Shown here piece by piece: positions 44,341 to 52,664 of a stretch of DNA of 64,000 nt. Where the stretch lies: positions 930,001 to 994,000 of the forward strand of contig CAVVVG010000005.1 in the NCBI GenBank assembly GCA_963751615.1. The letters are read 5' to 3'. The notes below the pieces were generated by a model. It did not search any database, was not told where the DNA came from, and saw only the letters and a list, made by a program, of their open reading frames with translations. Position numbers and translations under genes: made by a program. The first letter of the stretch is position 1. Every line of letters begins with the position of its first letter. This DNA comes from Palsa-892 sp963751615. Its GTDB lineage: Bacteria; Pseudomonadota; Alphaproteobacteria; Rhizobiales; Xanthobacteraceae.

Positions 44341-44535
44341 ATGCCTTCGACTATACAAAATCTAATCATTGTCATGACATTGCTGACCGTGGGCACCGTG
44401 CTCGTGCTCGGCATCTGGAATATGTTGAAAGCTGGATCGCCCAGTCGCTCGCAAAATCTCATGCGTCTGCGTGTCCTTCTGCAATTCGCCGCAGTCGCTA
44501 TCGTCATGATTACTATTTGGATCCTAGGGCGCTGA
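44341..44535 (+). CDS. twin-transmembrane small protein (HIG1-like)
   Basis: The 64-aa protein has two membrane helices (about residues 8-28 and 46-62) joined by a short basic loop (MLKAGSPSRSQNLMRLR). This small gene sits before the cobalamin adenosyltransferase gene in many rhizobial genomes. It resembles HIG1-type helices that attach to respiratory complexes, but the role is unknown. It is 10 nt from the next gene. Confidence 0.75.
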   Translation: MPSTIQNLIIVMTLLTVGTVLVLGIWNMLKAGSPSRSQNLMRLRVLLQFAAVAIVMITIWILGR

Positions 44536-44545
44536 GGAGGCAGGC

Positions 44546-45118
44546 TTGGTCGTTCTCAACAGAATCTACACGCGCACCGGCGACGAAGGCACCACTTCGC
44601 TCGGTAATGGTGAGCGACGAAAAAAGTATGATCTTCGGGTCGAGGCGTATGGTACGCTTGATGAAGTGAATGCTGTTATCGGTCTCGCACGTCTCGAAAC
44701 CAGTGGCGACAAATGGCTTGATACGGCACTTTTGCGAATCCAGAACGATCTTTTTGATGTTGAGGCCGAACTTTGTCTGTCGCAAAAAGGACCGGGTGGT
44801 GCGCGCATGACGGTCACGGATGCGCAGGTAAGCTGGCTCGAAAGTCAGATTGACGAGATGAATGCTGATCTTCAGCCGCTCCAATCATTTGTGATACCCG
44901 GCGGCACTCCAACAGCCGCCTACCTTCATCTCGCGCGCACCGTTTGTCGTCGCGCCGAGCGGTTGATAGTCGAATTAAACGACAAGGATAAAGATGGAAC
45001 CTCCGCTCCCACATTGAAATATGTAAATCGTCTTTCGGATTTTCTCTTTGTTGCGGGCCGTTACGCCAATGACAAAGGCGCACGCGACATCCTATGGGTG
45101 CCCGGCGCCAATCGTTAA
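44546..45118 (+). CDS. corrinoid adenosyltransferase, PduO type
   Basis: The 190-aa enzyme makes adenosylcobalamin from cob(I)alamin and ATP. The ATP-binding N-terminus is NRIYTRTGDEGTTSLGNGERRKK, then YGTLDEVNAVIGLAR, FVIPGGTPTAAYLHLARTVCRRAER and KYVNRLSDFLFVAGRYAN. The start is TTG at 44546 with GAGGAGG just before. The product is the cofactor needed by Ecm, encoded 7 kb away, so it belongs functionally to the pathway set. Confidence 0.92.
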   Translation: MVVLNRIYTRTGDEGTTSLGNGERRKKYDLRVEAYGTLDEVNAVIGLARLETSGDKWLDTALLRIQNDLFDVEAELCLSQKGPGGARMTVTDAQVSWLESQIDEMNADLQPLQSFVIPGGTPTAAYLHLARTVCRRAERLIVELNDKDKDGTSAPTLKYVNRLSDFLFVAGRYANDKGARDILWVPGANR

Positions 45119-45133
45119 CAACGGACCGATTTC

Positions 45134-45847
45134 ATGGTCATCCCGATTTATGATGATAATCCCTTTGCCTTTAAACCACTGCCGTACGTAACGTGGGTTT
45201 TAATCGCTACGAACATCATTATTTTTATTTTTCTGATGTCATTTCACGCGGCGGATTCGAATTCCAAGACGTCATTCATTCTATCGCTTGCCCTTACGCC
45301 TGCCTGGGTGGGTCACGGCAATGTACTTTCCAATCAATTGGTGCCGTGGGAATTCACGCTAGTCACTTATTCTTTTTTGCATGCCAACTGGCTTCATGTC
45401 CTGGGCAATATGGCGTTTCTCTGGGTATTCGGCGACGACGTCGAAGAGGCATTGGGCCATACCCGATTTTTTCTTTTCTACATTCTTTGTGCTGCGTGCG
45501 GCGCGCTTGCTCACTGGCTTTCCGATCCATCTTCGAACGTACCTGTCGTTGGCGCATCCGGCGCGATAGCGGGGATCGTATCGGCGTACTTGATGTTACA
45601 TCCATGTCGAAAAGTCTGGGTGCTCGCGTTGATGCGAATTCCGATCAAGCTCGCTGCAGAATGGGTGATCAGTTTCTGGATCATGATCCAGGTACTAAAC
45701 ACAATATTGGCGACCAGTAAGGAAGTAGCCTGGTGGGACCATATAGGTGGTCTCTTAACCGGCGCTATTCTTGTTGTTTTGCTGCGCCAGCCTGGCGTCA
45801 AGTTATTCGATTGCGCCGCTGACCGCCTACTCGAAAAGCAATCTTGA
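45134..45847 (+). CDS. rhomboid family intramembrane serine protease
   Basis: The 237-aa membrane protease has six spans with catalytic Ser142 (GASGAIAG) and His203 (WWDHIGGLLTG), plus HANWLHVLGNMAFLWVFGDDVEEALG with the Asn/His of the oxyanion region. It cleaves membrane proteins within the bilayer; the substrate is unknown. It lies 15 nt after the adenosyltransferase gene and may share its message. Confidence 0.92.
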   Translation: MVIPIYDDNPFAFKPLPYVTWVLIATNIIIFIFLMSFHAADSNSKTSFILSLALTPAWVGHGNVLSNQLVPWEFTLVTYSFLHANWLHVLGNMAFLWVFGDDVEEALGHTRFFLFYILCAACGALAHWLSDPSSNVPVVGASGAIAGIVSAYLMLHPCRKVWVLALMRIPIKLAAEWVISFWIMIQVLNTILATSKEVAWWDHIGGLLTGAILVVLLRQPGVKLFDCAADRLLEKQS

Positions 45848-45874
45848 AAGAATACAACCGCAAGCGGGCATGCG

Positions 45875-45903
45875 TTGACACATAATAGGTCGGGCCATAC
45901 GGT
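45875..45903 (+). promoter_or_regulatory. putative promoter of etfBA
   Basis: TTGACA at 45875-45880 is followed after 17 nt by TACGGT (45898-45903), a moderate -10. A GCGGGCA/TGCCCGC inverted repeat (45864-45870 and 45903-45909) flanks it and could bind a regulator. This is pattern matching only. Confidence 0.35.
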
Positions 45904-45970
45904 GCCCGCCCGCTGTTAACAAAATGGTTTTCCGGCGCATGATGCGCAGATCGATGGCGAGAGGCTAAAA

Positions 45971-46720
45971 ATGAAAGTGCTGGTAACCGTAAAGCGGGTG
46001 ATCGACTACAACGTAAAGGCGCGCGTGAAGTCCGATGGCTCAGGCGTGGATCTCGCCAACGTCAAAATGTCGATGAATCCTTTCGACGAAATCGCCGTCG
46101 AGGAGGCACTCCGCCTGAAAGAGGCGGGCAAAGTAACGGAAATTGTATGTGTTTCTATCGGTCCCGCACAAGCGGCGGAGACGATTCGTACCGGTCTCGC
46201 GATGGGAGCCGACCGGGGCATTCATATAAAAGTCGACACCCCCGTCGAACCTCTGGCAGTCGCAAAGATTCTCAAGAAAGTTGCTGAGGACGAAAAACCG
46301 GGTTTGGTCATTCTTGGAAAGCAGGCAATCGATGATGACAGTAATCAAACGGGGCAAATGCTTGCCGCGCTGCTCGGTTGGCCACAAGGGACTTTCGCTT
46401 CAAAGGTGGTCCTGGAAACAAACAGCGTCAGCGTTACGCGCGAAATAGATGGCGGCTCGCAGACTTTGAAGCTCAAAATGCCGGCGATCATTACGACCGA
46501 TCTGCGCCTGAATGAACCGCGTTATGCGTCACTTCCAAACATTATGAAGGCAAAAAAGAAACCAATTGACGAAAAAAGTCCGCAAACGCTCGGTGTCGAT
46601 ATTGCGCCACGGCTTAAAGTATTGAAAACAACCGAACCACCAGGACGTAAAGGCGGCATAAAAGTAAAAACCGTTGCCGAGCTCATCGATAAGCTCAAGA
46701 ACGAAGCAGGAGTGTTGTAA
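45971..46720 (+). CDS. etfB: electron transfer flavoprotein beta subunit
   Basis: The 249-aa subunit has the family pattern KVLVTVKRVIDYNVKARVKSDGSGVDLANVKMSMNPFDEIAVEEALRLKE, an adenine-binding loop with LVILGKQAIDDDSNQTGQMLAALLGWPQGTFAS, and C-terminal LPNIMKAKKKPI recognition loop. Paired with EtfA it passes electrons from acyl-CoA dehydrogenases such as Mcd to ETF:ubiquinone oxidoreductase. Its stop overlaps the etfA start (TAATG). Confidence 0.95.
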   Translation: MKVLVTVKRVIDYNVKARVKSDGSGVDLANVKMSMNPFDEIAVEEALRLKEAGKVTEIVCVSIGPAQAAETIRTGLAMGADRGIHIKVDTPVEPLAVAKILKKVAEDEKPGLVILGKQAIDDDSNQTGQMLAALLGWPQGTFASKVVLETNSVSVTREIDGGSQTLKLKMPAIITTDLRLNEPRYASLPNIMKAKKKPIDEKSPQTLGVDIAPRLKVLKTTEPPGRKGGIKVKTVAELIDKLKNEAGVL

Positions 46721-47658
46721 TGGCAACTCTTCTCATCGCCGAGCATGACGACAAGACTCTGAATGGCGTCACTAACAAGGCAATGACTGCCGCCAAAGCG
46801 CTTGGCGCAGAAGTCCATGTTCTTGTCGCCGGTCAAAACTGCAAAACAGCAGCGGACGCCGCAGCAAAAATCGAAGACGTTGCAAAGGTCCTCATCGCAG
46901 ACGATTCGCGCTACGCGCATCGTCTCGCCGAGCCAATCGCCGCTCTCATCGTCGCACTGGCGAAAAGCTACGACGCCATCGTTGCCCCAGCGACCACAGC
47001 CGGAAAAAATTACATGCCACGCGTCGCGGCCCTATTGGACGTGATGCAGATTTCTGAAATCATCAAAGTAGACTCACCTGATACATTTCAGCGGGCAACC
47101 TATGCCGGCAATGCAATTGAAACCGTTCAATCAACTGACAAGAAAAAAATCATCACCGTGCGCACGGCTGGATTTCAGGCAGCGCCTAATAGCGGCAATG
47201 CGCCGGTCGAACCGGCAGCAGTAACCGACGACCCGGGTCTTTCGAGTTTCCTCGGGGAGGAATTGTCAAAGTCCGATCGGCCGGAATTGACGGCGGCGCG
47301 GATTATTATTTCCGGCGGACGCGCGCTCGGCAGCAAAGAAAATTTCGTAAAATATGTCGAACCTGTTGCCGACAGACTGGGAGCGGCAGTGGGCGCCTCA
47401 CGCGCCGCAGTCGATGCAGGCTATGCGCCGAACGACTGGCAGGTCGGCCAGACCGGTAAAGTCGTCGCCCCGGAACTTTACGTGGCAGTGGGCATTTCCG
47501 GCGCTATTCAGCATCTCGCCGGAATGAAGGATTCGAAAGTTATTGTGGCCATCAACAAGGACGAAGAAGCCCCAATTTTTCAGGTGGCCGACTATGGACT
47601 TGTCGCGGATTTGTTCCAGGCTTTACCCGAAATGGAGAAAGAACTCTCGAAGAAATAA
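46720..47658 (+). CDS. etfA: electron transfer flavoprotein alpha subunit
   Basis: The 312-aa subunit binds FAD through its C-terminal half: GGRALGSKENFVKYVEPVADRLGAAVGASRAAVDAGY and VGQTGKVVAPELYVAVGISGAIQHLAGMKDSKVIVAINKDEEAPIF. It forms the heterodimer with EtfB, whose stop shares its ATG. Standard length and motifs. Confidence 0.95.
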   Translation: MATLLIAEHDDKTLNGVTNKAMTAAKALGAEVHVLVAGQNCKTAADAAAKIEDVAKVLIADDSRYAHRLAEPIAALIVALAKSYDAIVAPATTAGKNYMPRVAALLDVMQISEIIKVDSPDTFQRATYAGNAIETVQSTDKKKIITVRTAGFQAAPNSGNAPVEPAAVTDDPGLSSFLGEELSKSDRPELTAARIIISGGRALGSKENFVKYVEPVADRLGAAVGASRAAVDAGYAPNDWQVGQTGKVVAPELYVAVGISGAIQHLAGMKDSKVIVAINKDEEAPIFQVADYGLVADLFQALPEMEKELSKK

Positions 47659-47716
47659 GCTTTGCGAGCAAGGCTAGCGATCGGCCGCTGTTCGTCGTAA
47701 GAAGATACTTCAGGTC

Positions 47717-48598
47717 ATGGCAGGCAAGATCAAAAAAATAGGCATCGTCGGTGCCGGACAAATGGGTAGCGGCATAGCCCATGTTTGCGGCGTGGCAGGC
47801 TATGATGTGCTGCTAAACGATGTCAGTGCCGATCGAATTAAAGCAGGACTTGCCAGCATCAACGGCAATTTGGCCCGTCAGATCGCGAAAAAAGTCATTT
47901 CTGAAGAAGCTCGCCAACAAACGCTGGCCCATATCAAGCCGGCCGAGAAAATTTCCGATCTTGCGCAATGCGATCTTGTGATCGAATCCGCTATCGAAAA
48001 AGAAGACGTGAAGCGCAAAATTTTTGCAGAGATCTGTCAGACACTGAAACCTGAAGCGTTGCTCGCCAGTAACACCTCCTCGATTTCGATTACACGTCTA
48101 GCCTCGTCGACAGACCGGCCCGAGCGCTTCATCGGCATCCACTTTATGAATCCTGTGCCACTTATGGAGCTTGTCGAACTCGTACGCGGCATCGCAACCA
48201 GCGAAGATACCTTCCAAACATCGAAAGCCTTTGTCGCTAATATCGGAAAAACTGCGGCGGTCGCGGAAGACTTCCCGGCCTTCATGGTCAACCGCATACT
48301 GCTCCCGATGATCAACGAGGCGGTGTACACACTTTATGAAGGCGTCGGCACAGTCGAAGGAATCGACACGGCCATGCGTCTCGGCGCGCATCACCCGATG
48401 GGCCCACTCGAACTCGCTGATTTTATTGGGCTCGATACCGTGCTTTCAGTCATGCAGGTTCTGCACGAAGGTCTTGCCGACTCGAAATACCGCCCCTGCC
48501 CGCTTCTCGTGAAATATGTTGAAGCCGGCTGGCTTGGCCGCAAATCGAAGCGCGGCTTTTACGATTATCGCGGCGAAAAACCAGTGCCGACGCGTTAA
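47717..48598 (+). CDS. hbd: 3-hydroxybutyryl-CoA dehydrogenase
   Basis: The 293-aa NAD(P) enzyme interconverts 3-hydroxybutyryl-CoA and acetoacetyl-CoA. It has the Rossmann motif IGIVGAGQMGSGIAHV, catalytic His in GIHFMNPVPLMELVE, and DFPAFMVNRILLPMINEA. It can link acetoacetyl-CoA to the ethylmalonyl-CoA pathway or act in butyrate or amino acid breakdown. It lies 58 nt after etfA in the same direction. Confidence 0.94.
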   Translation: MAGKIKKIGIVGAGQMGSGIAHVCGVAGYDVLLNDVSADRIKAGLASINGNLARQIAKKVISEEARQQTLAHIKPAEKISDLAQCDLVIESAIEKEDVKRKIFAEICQTLKPEALLASNTSSISITRLASSTDRPERFIGIHFMNPVPLMELVELVRGIATSEDTFQTSKAFVANIGKTAAVAEDFPAFMVNRILLPMINEAVYTLYEGVGTVEGIDTAMRLGAHHPMGPLELADFIGLDTVLSVMQVLHEGLADSKYRPCPLLVKYVEAGWLGRKSKRGFYDYRGEKPVPTR

Positions 48599-48633
48599 AT
48601 AATTTTCTTCAACACGAACTCTTAACCGGTTCG

Positions 48634-48653
48634 AACGATGCTGTTCCATCGTT
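48634..48653 (+). terminator. hairpin downstream of hbd
   Basis: AACGATG pairs with CATCGTT around a 6-nt loop, 36 nt after the hbd stop. It has no U-run, so it may be a weak end signal or chance. The remaining gap up to tlpA holds no gene I can support. Confidence 0.3.
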
Positions 48654-48863
48654 GGAGTATGCGTATATGGAACCAACTTCGTATCCGCTTTGCTCGCCGG
48701 CCGCGTAAGTTCGATATAGCTCGCTGTCGCTGCGAAACTAACAAAAATGCGAGCTAATAACAGCAATGCGATTGCTATACTTATCGTGGTCGCCGATCAG
48801 AACACCAATCAACTACAGTCTACGATCGAGAGTCCTGGTCAAAACATCGACATCAACACCTGA

Positions 48864-49535
48864 CTAATTTGCGCTGGCTGCTTTCAATAACTTGATAGCT
48901 TCGTCGCTCGACCAATCAGCCGGACCAGCCAAATAGCCAAGTTCACAGCCGTTACTATCGACCAGGATCGACGTTGGTAGTCCGATGGTGGGGCCAACTC
49001 GCTTCAATTCCTGAAAAACTTTGTTATTGGCATCCTCATAATACGTCAGATTCTGCACGCCGATCTCAGAAAAAAATTTTCGCGACTTGTCAGTATCACG
49101 CGCATCGAGATTGATGGAAACCACGACAAATTGATTGCCACTCATCGCACCAGAAAGTCGATCAAGCGTTGGCATTTCTTTCCTGCAGGGTATGCACCAC
49201 GTCGCCCATAAATTGATCAGAACCGTTCGCCCGCGAAAATCGGCAAGCTGAACTTGTTTTCCGGTGTCATCGTTAAAATTCAGCTCAGGTAGCCGGCGCG
49301 GTGTTTCGGTCAGCGTAAATGCCGCGACTTCGCCATGCACGAGGGGCATTAAGCGCTTTGCTGCATTAACAGTTTCCCTACACGCAGGGTCGGGTTCTGC
49401 AATCGTCGCATTGCGTTTTAGGCCAGCTATCCCGTATACCCCCGCCAGCCCGGCGACCACGCCAAGGACCGCCGCCAACAGTATCGGTCGCAACATCGAA
49501 GAACGCGGTGTTTCAGGTTCTTTGTCGATCATCAC
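48864..49535 (-). CDS. tlpA: TlpA-like thiol:disulfide protein
   Basis: The 223-aa protein has an N-terminal membrane anchor (residues about 16-38) and a periplasmic thioredoxin domain with Cys114-Ile-Pro-Cys117 (WATWCIPCRKE). An extra Cys52 (DPACRE) and GCELG further on match TlpA of Bradyrhizobium, which keeps the copper site of cytochrome oxidase and its chaperone reduced. It is divergent from argH with a 27-nt gap, a conserved arrangement. Confidence 0.92.
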   Translation of the reverse strand: MMIDKEPETPRSSMLRPILLAAVLGVVAGLAGVYGIAGLKRNATIAEPDPACRETVNAAKRLMPLVHGEVAAFTLTETPRRLPELNFNDDTGKQVQLADFRGRTVLINLWATWCIPCRKEMPTLDRLSGAMSGNQFVVVSINLDARDTDKSRKFFSEIGVQNLTYYEDANNKVFQELKRVGPTIGLPTSILVDSNGCELGYLAGPADWSSDEAIKLLKAASAN

Positions 49536-49562
49536 GTCGTCCTGCAGTTAAGGAAACAAGCC

Positions 49563-50945
49563 ATGGCAAACCGGATGTGGGGTAGCCGTTTTGGGCACGA
49601 ACCCGACGAAATCCTCAAGGAGATTAACGCCTCAATCGATTTCGACCGAAAACTTTATGCTCAGGACATCGCCGGCTCCAAAGCCCATGCCGCTATGCTA
49701 GCCAAGCAAGGCATTATCAGTGCGGAAGATGCCCAGAAGATCAACAGGGGTCTAGACACGATTTTGTCAGAGATCGAGAGCGGTAAGTTCAAATTCACGC
49801 GCGCTCTCGAGGACATTCATACCCACATCGAGGCACGGCTTGCGGAATTGATCGGTCCCACTGCCGGGCGTTTGCATACTGCGCGCTCGCGGAACGATCA
49901 GGTTGCGACCGATTTCAAACTTTACATCCGCGACGCGATTGATGCGCTCGACAAAGAAATAGCCGGTTTACAACTTGCACTTGCGGAAAAAGCGTTACAT
50001 CACGCCGATACCGTCATGCCGGGTTTCACACATCTGCAGACGGCGCAACCGGTGACTTTCGGCCACCACCTTCTTGCCTATGTCGAGATGCTGGGGCGCG
50101 ACCGGGGTCGACTTACTGATGCAAGAAAGAGAATGAACGAATCTCCGCTCGGCGCGGCGGCGCTCGCGGGTACTTCATTTCCGATCGACCGGGAGGCAAC
50201 AGCGAAGGCGCTTGGCTTCGACCGACCGGCTGCAAATTCGCTCGACGCTGTCTCCGACCGTGACTTCGTACTGGAAACACTTAGCGCGGCTTCAATTGCG
50301 GCCATTCATCTTTCCCGTTTCGCGGAAGAGATCGTGGTCTGGGCATCGCCAGCTTTTGATCTGGTGAAACTTTCGGATCGTTTCACAACAGGTTCCTCCA
50401 TTATGCCACAAAAACGAAATCCGGATGCGGCTGAACTCGTGCGCGCCAAGGTGGGGCGCATCGTTGGCGCACTCATGCAATTGTTCATGGTGATGAAGGG
50501 TCTGCCGCTGGCCTATTCGAAAGACATGCAAGAGGACAAGGAAAACACTTTCGATGCGCTTTCGACTTTTTCGCTCTTAATCGCCGCTATGACCGGGATG
50601 ATCCAAGATCTCGTTGTCGATGAAGCAAAAATGAAAGCCGCCGCTGCCGAAGGCTATGCGACCGCAACCGACCTTGCTGATCACCTTGTGCAGAAACTCG
50701 GAATTCCTTTCCGAGAATCGCACCAGATAACCGGCCGCATCGTCTCGCACGCGGCCAAGGCGGGCATTATGTTGGAGCAAATGTCCCTTGCGGAAATGCG
50801 TTCGATCGACAAACGGATCACAAAGGAAGCGCTTTCCGTGCTCTCTGTTTCCTATTCGGTGGCGAGCCGAACCAGTTATGGCGGGACATCGCCCGATAAT
50901 GTCCGCTCGCAGGCAGGTAAGTGGCTGAAACAACTTGGTAAGTAG
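49563..50945 (+). CDS. argH: argininosuccinate lyase
   Basis: The 460-aa enzyme splits argininosuccinate to arginine and fumarate, the last arginine step. Signature GSSIMPQKRNPD is intact, as are TARSRNDQVATD (substrate His/Asn area) and MPGFTHLQTAQP with the catalytic-base region. Standard length. It is followed by lptM, lysA and the TIGR02302 gene in the same direction. Confidence 0.96.
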   Translation: MANRMWGSRFGHEPDEILKEINASIDFDRKLYAQDIAGSKAHAAMLAKQGIISAEDAQKINRGLDTILSEIESGKFKFTRALEDIHTHIEARLAELIGPTAGRLHTARSRNDQVATDFKLYIRDAIDALDKEIAGLQLALAEKALHHADTVMPGFTHLQTAQPVTFGHHLLAYVEMLGRDRGRLTDARKRMNESPLGAAALAGTSFPIDREATAKALGFDRPAANSLDAVSDRDFVLETLSAASIAAIHLSRFAEEIVVWASPAFDLVKLSDRFTTGSSIMPQKRNPDAAELVRAKVGRIVGALMQLFMVMKGLPLAYSKDMQEDKENTFDALSTFSLLIAAMTGMIQDLVVDEAKMKAAAAEGYATATDLADHLVQKLGIPFRESHQITGRIVSHAAKAGIMLEQMSLAEMRSIDKRITKEALSVLSVSYSVASRTSYGGTSPDNVRSQAGKWLKQLGK

Positions 50946-51020
50946 CTGTCTTTAAAATACGCTTTTGCCCTCGCCCCGCCACAAGTTCCGCTATATTGCC
51001 TGCATCCTGGGAGGCCCAAA

Positions 51021-51308
51021 GTGAGTAAGTCTGCTGGTCCTATTTCTCGCGCTGCCTTAGTGACGATTGCGCTTACAGCGTTTTCGCCTCTAATCGGTTG
51101 CGGGATCAAGGGTCCACTTGAATTGCCGGAAGGAACACAAACTGTCGGCAATGAAGGAAGAGGGCGGCGTTCAGCTGATGCAATGAAAAATACGCAGCTT
51201 CCCGGTTACAATTACCAATTGACGCCCGGAGATCTGCGCACCAACAAGGCATTAGGCAATCCCATAAAACGAGACGAACCTTTCGTTCTCGATCCGTTGC
51301 TCGACTAA
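51021..51308 (+). CDS. lptM: LPS-assembly-type small lipoprotein LptM
   Basis: The 95-aa protein has a short signal with lipobox (LIGCG), then GIKGPLELPEG, the N-terminal LptM pattern, and a basic tail. In E. coli LptM matures the LPS translocon LptD. GTG start at 51021 with GGGAGG upstream. The gene is always wedged between argH and lysA in this order of bacteria, as here (1 nt from lysA). Confidence 0.85.
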   Translation: MSKSAGPISRAALVTIALTAFSPLIGCGIKGPLELPEGTQTVGNEGRGRRSADAMKNTQLPGYNYQLTPGDLRTNKALGNPIKRDEPFVLDPLLD

Positions 51309-51309
51309 G

Positions 51310-52602
51310 ATGCATCATTTTTCCTATCGCGACGGCGTCCTTTTTGCCGAGGACGTCGATCTTATCGCGCTCGCAGAGCAAGTCGGCACGCCATTTTATT
51401 GTTATTCGACAGCTACGCTGGAGCGACATTACAAGATTTTTGCGGATTCTTTTTCCGATCTGCCATCGCTTGTTTGTTACGCATTGAAAGCAAATTCCAA
51501 TCAGGCAGTTATCTCAACATTGGCCCGCCTGGGAGCGGGCGCCGACATCGTTTCAGGTGGCGAACTTGCACGAGCGCTCGCGGCAAACATTCCTGCAAAC
51601 AAAATCGTTTTCTCTGGCGTTGGAAAGACAAAAGACGAAATGGCCGCCGCACTCAAGGTGGGAATTTATTGTTTCAATGTCGAAAGCGAACCGGAGCTCG
51701 CAGCCCTGTCGGAAGTTGCGAGCGGCTTACGCCTGACAGCAGCCGTCTCGATTCGTGTCAATCCGGACGTCGACGCAAAGACTCACTCCAAGATTGCGAC
51801 CGGCAAAGCCGAGAACAAATTTGGCGTACCGCTGATGCGCGCGCGTGATATCTACGCGCGCGCCGCGAAAATGCCGGGCCTACGTATTACGGGCGTCGAC
51901 ATGCACATCGGTAGTCAAATCACGGAGCTTGCACCCTTTGAGAATTCAACTGCACTGCTGGTGGAACTTGCACACGATCTAATAAAGGACGGTCATTGCC
52001 TCGAACATATCGATTTCGGGGGCGGACTGGGTATTCCGTATCGCTCCGACAACGAGCCACCCCCTCTGCCGGCAGAATACGCCGCAATGGTCAAGCGTCT
52101 GACGCGTGGCCTTAATCTCAGGCTTCTGTTCGAGATCGGACGAATGATCGTTGGCAATGCCGGGGTGCTGGTAACACGCGTTATCTATGTGAAGCGCGGC
52201 GCCGAAAAGAATTTTGTAGTCGTCGACGCCGGGATGAACGATCTAGTGCGCCCGACACTTTATGACGCCTATCACGAAATCCGTCCCGCAAGGATCGCCA
52301 AGCCAAATACGGAATGGATCGTCGCCGATATCGTGGGGCCGGTTTGTGAAACGGGGGACTATCTTGCCCTCGATCGACCGATGCCAAAGCTCTCGGCCGG
52401 CGACCTCCTCGCGGTCATGAGCGCCGGCGCTTATGGAGCCGTACAGGCTTCGACCTACAATACTAGAGCCCTCGTGCCGGAAGTGCTGGTTCGAGGGAAG
52501 GAAGCAGCAGTCGTCCGCTCTCGAATCGATGCAACTTCCATAATTGGTTTCGACACTCTACCAGCTTGGTTAAAAGTACCAAAAAAGCCAGCAAAACCAT
52601 GA
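51310..52602 (+). CDS. lysA: diaminopimelate decarboxylase
   Basis: The 430-aa PLP enzyme makes lysine from meso-diaminopimelate. It has the PLP lysine in VCYALKANSN, HIGSQI, the glycine loop FGGGLGIPY, and the C-terminal SAGAYGAVQASTYNTR with the substrate Tyr. Standard length. It starts directly after lptM. Confidence 0.95.
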   Translation: MHHFSYRDGVLFAEDVDLIALAEQVGTPFYCYSTATLERHYKIFADSFSDLPSLVCYALKANSNQAVISTLARLGAGADIVSGGELARALAANIPANKIVFSGVGKTKDEMAAALKVGIYCFNVESEPELAALSEVASGLRLTAAVSIRVNPDVDAKTHSKIATGKAENKFGVPLMRARDIYARAAKMPGLRITGVDMHIGSQITELAPFENSTALLVELAHDLIKDGHCLEHIDFGGGLGIPYRSDNEPPPLPAEYAAMVKRLTRGLNLRLLFEIGRMIVGNAGVLVTRVIYVKRGAEKNFVVVDAGMNDLVRPTLYDAYHEIRPARIAKPNTEWIVADIVGPVCETGDYLALDRPMPKLSAGDLLAVMSAGAYGAVQASTYNTRALVPEVLVRGKEAAVVRSRIDATSIIGFDTLPAWLKVPKKPAKP

Positions 52603-52664
52603 TGATAATTGCACTCCCAAGACTGTCGCCATAGACCAGCCATGGTAGAGTAACATGGGGTTGG

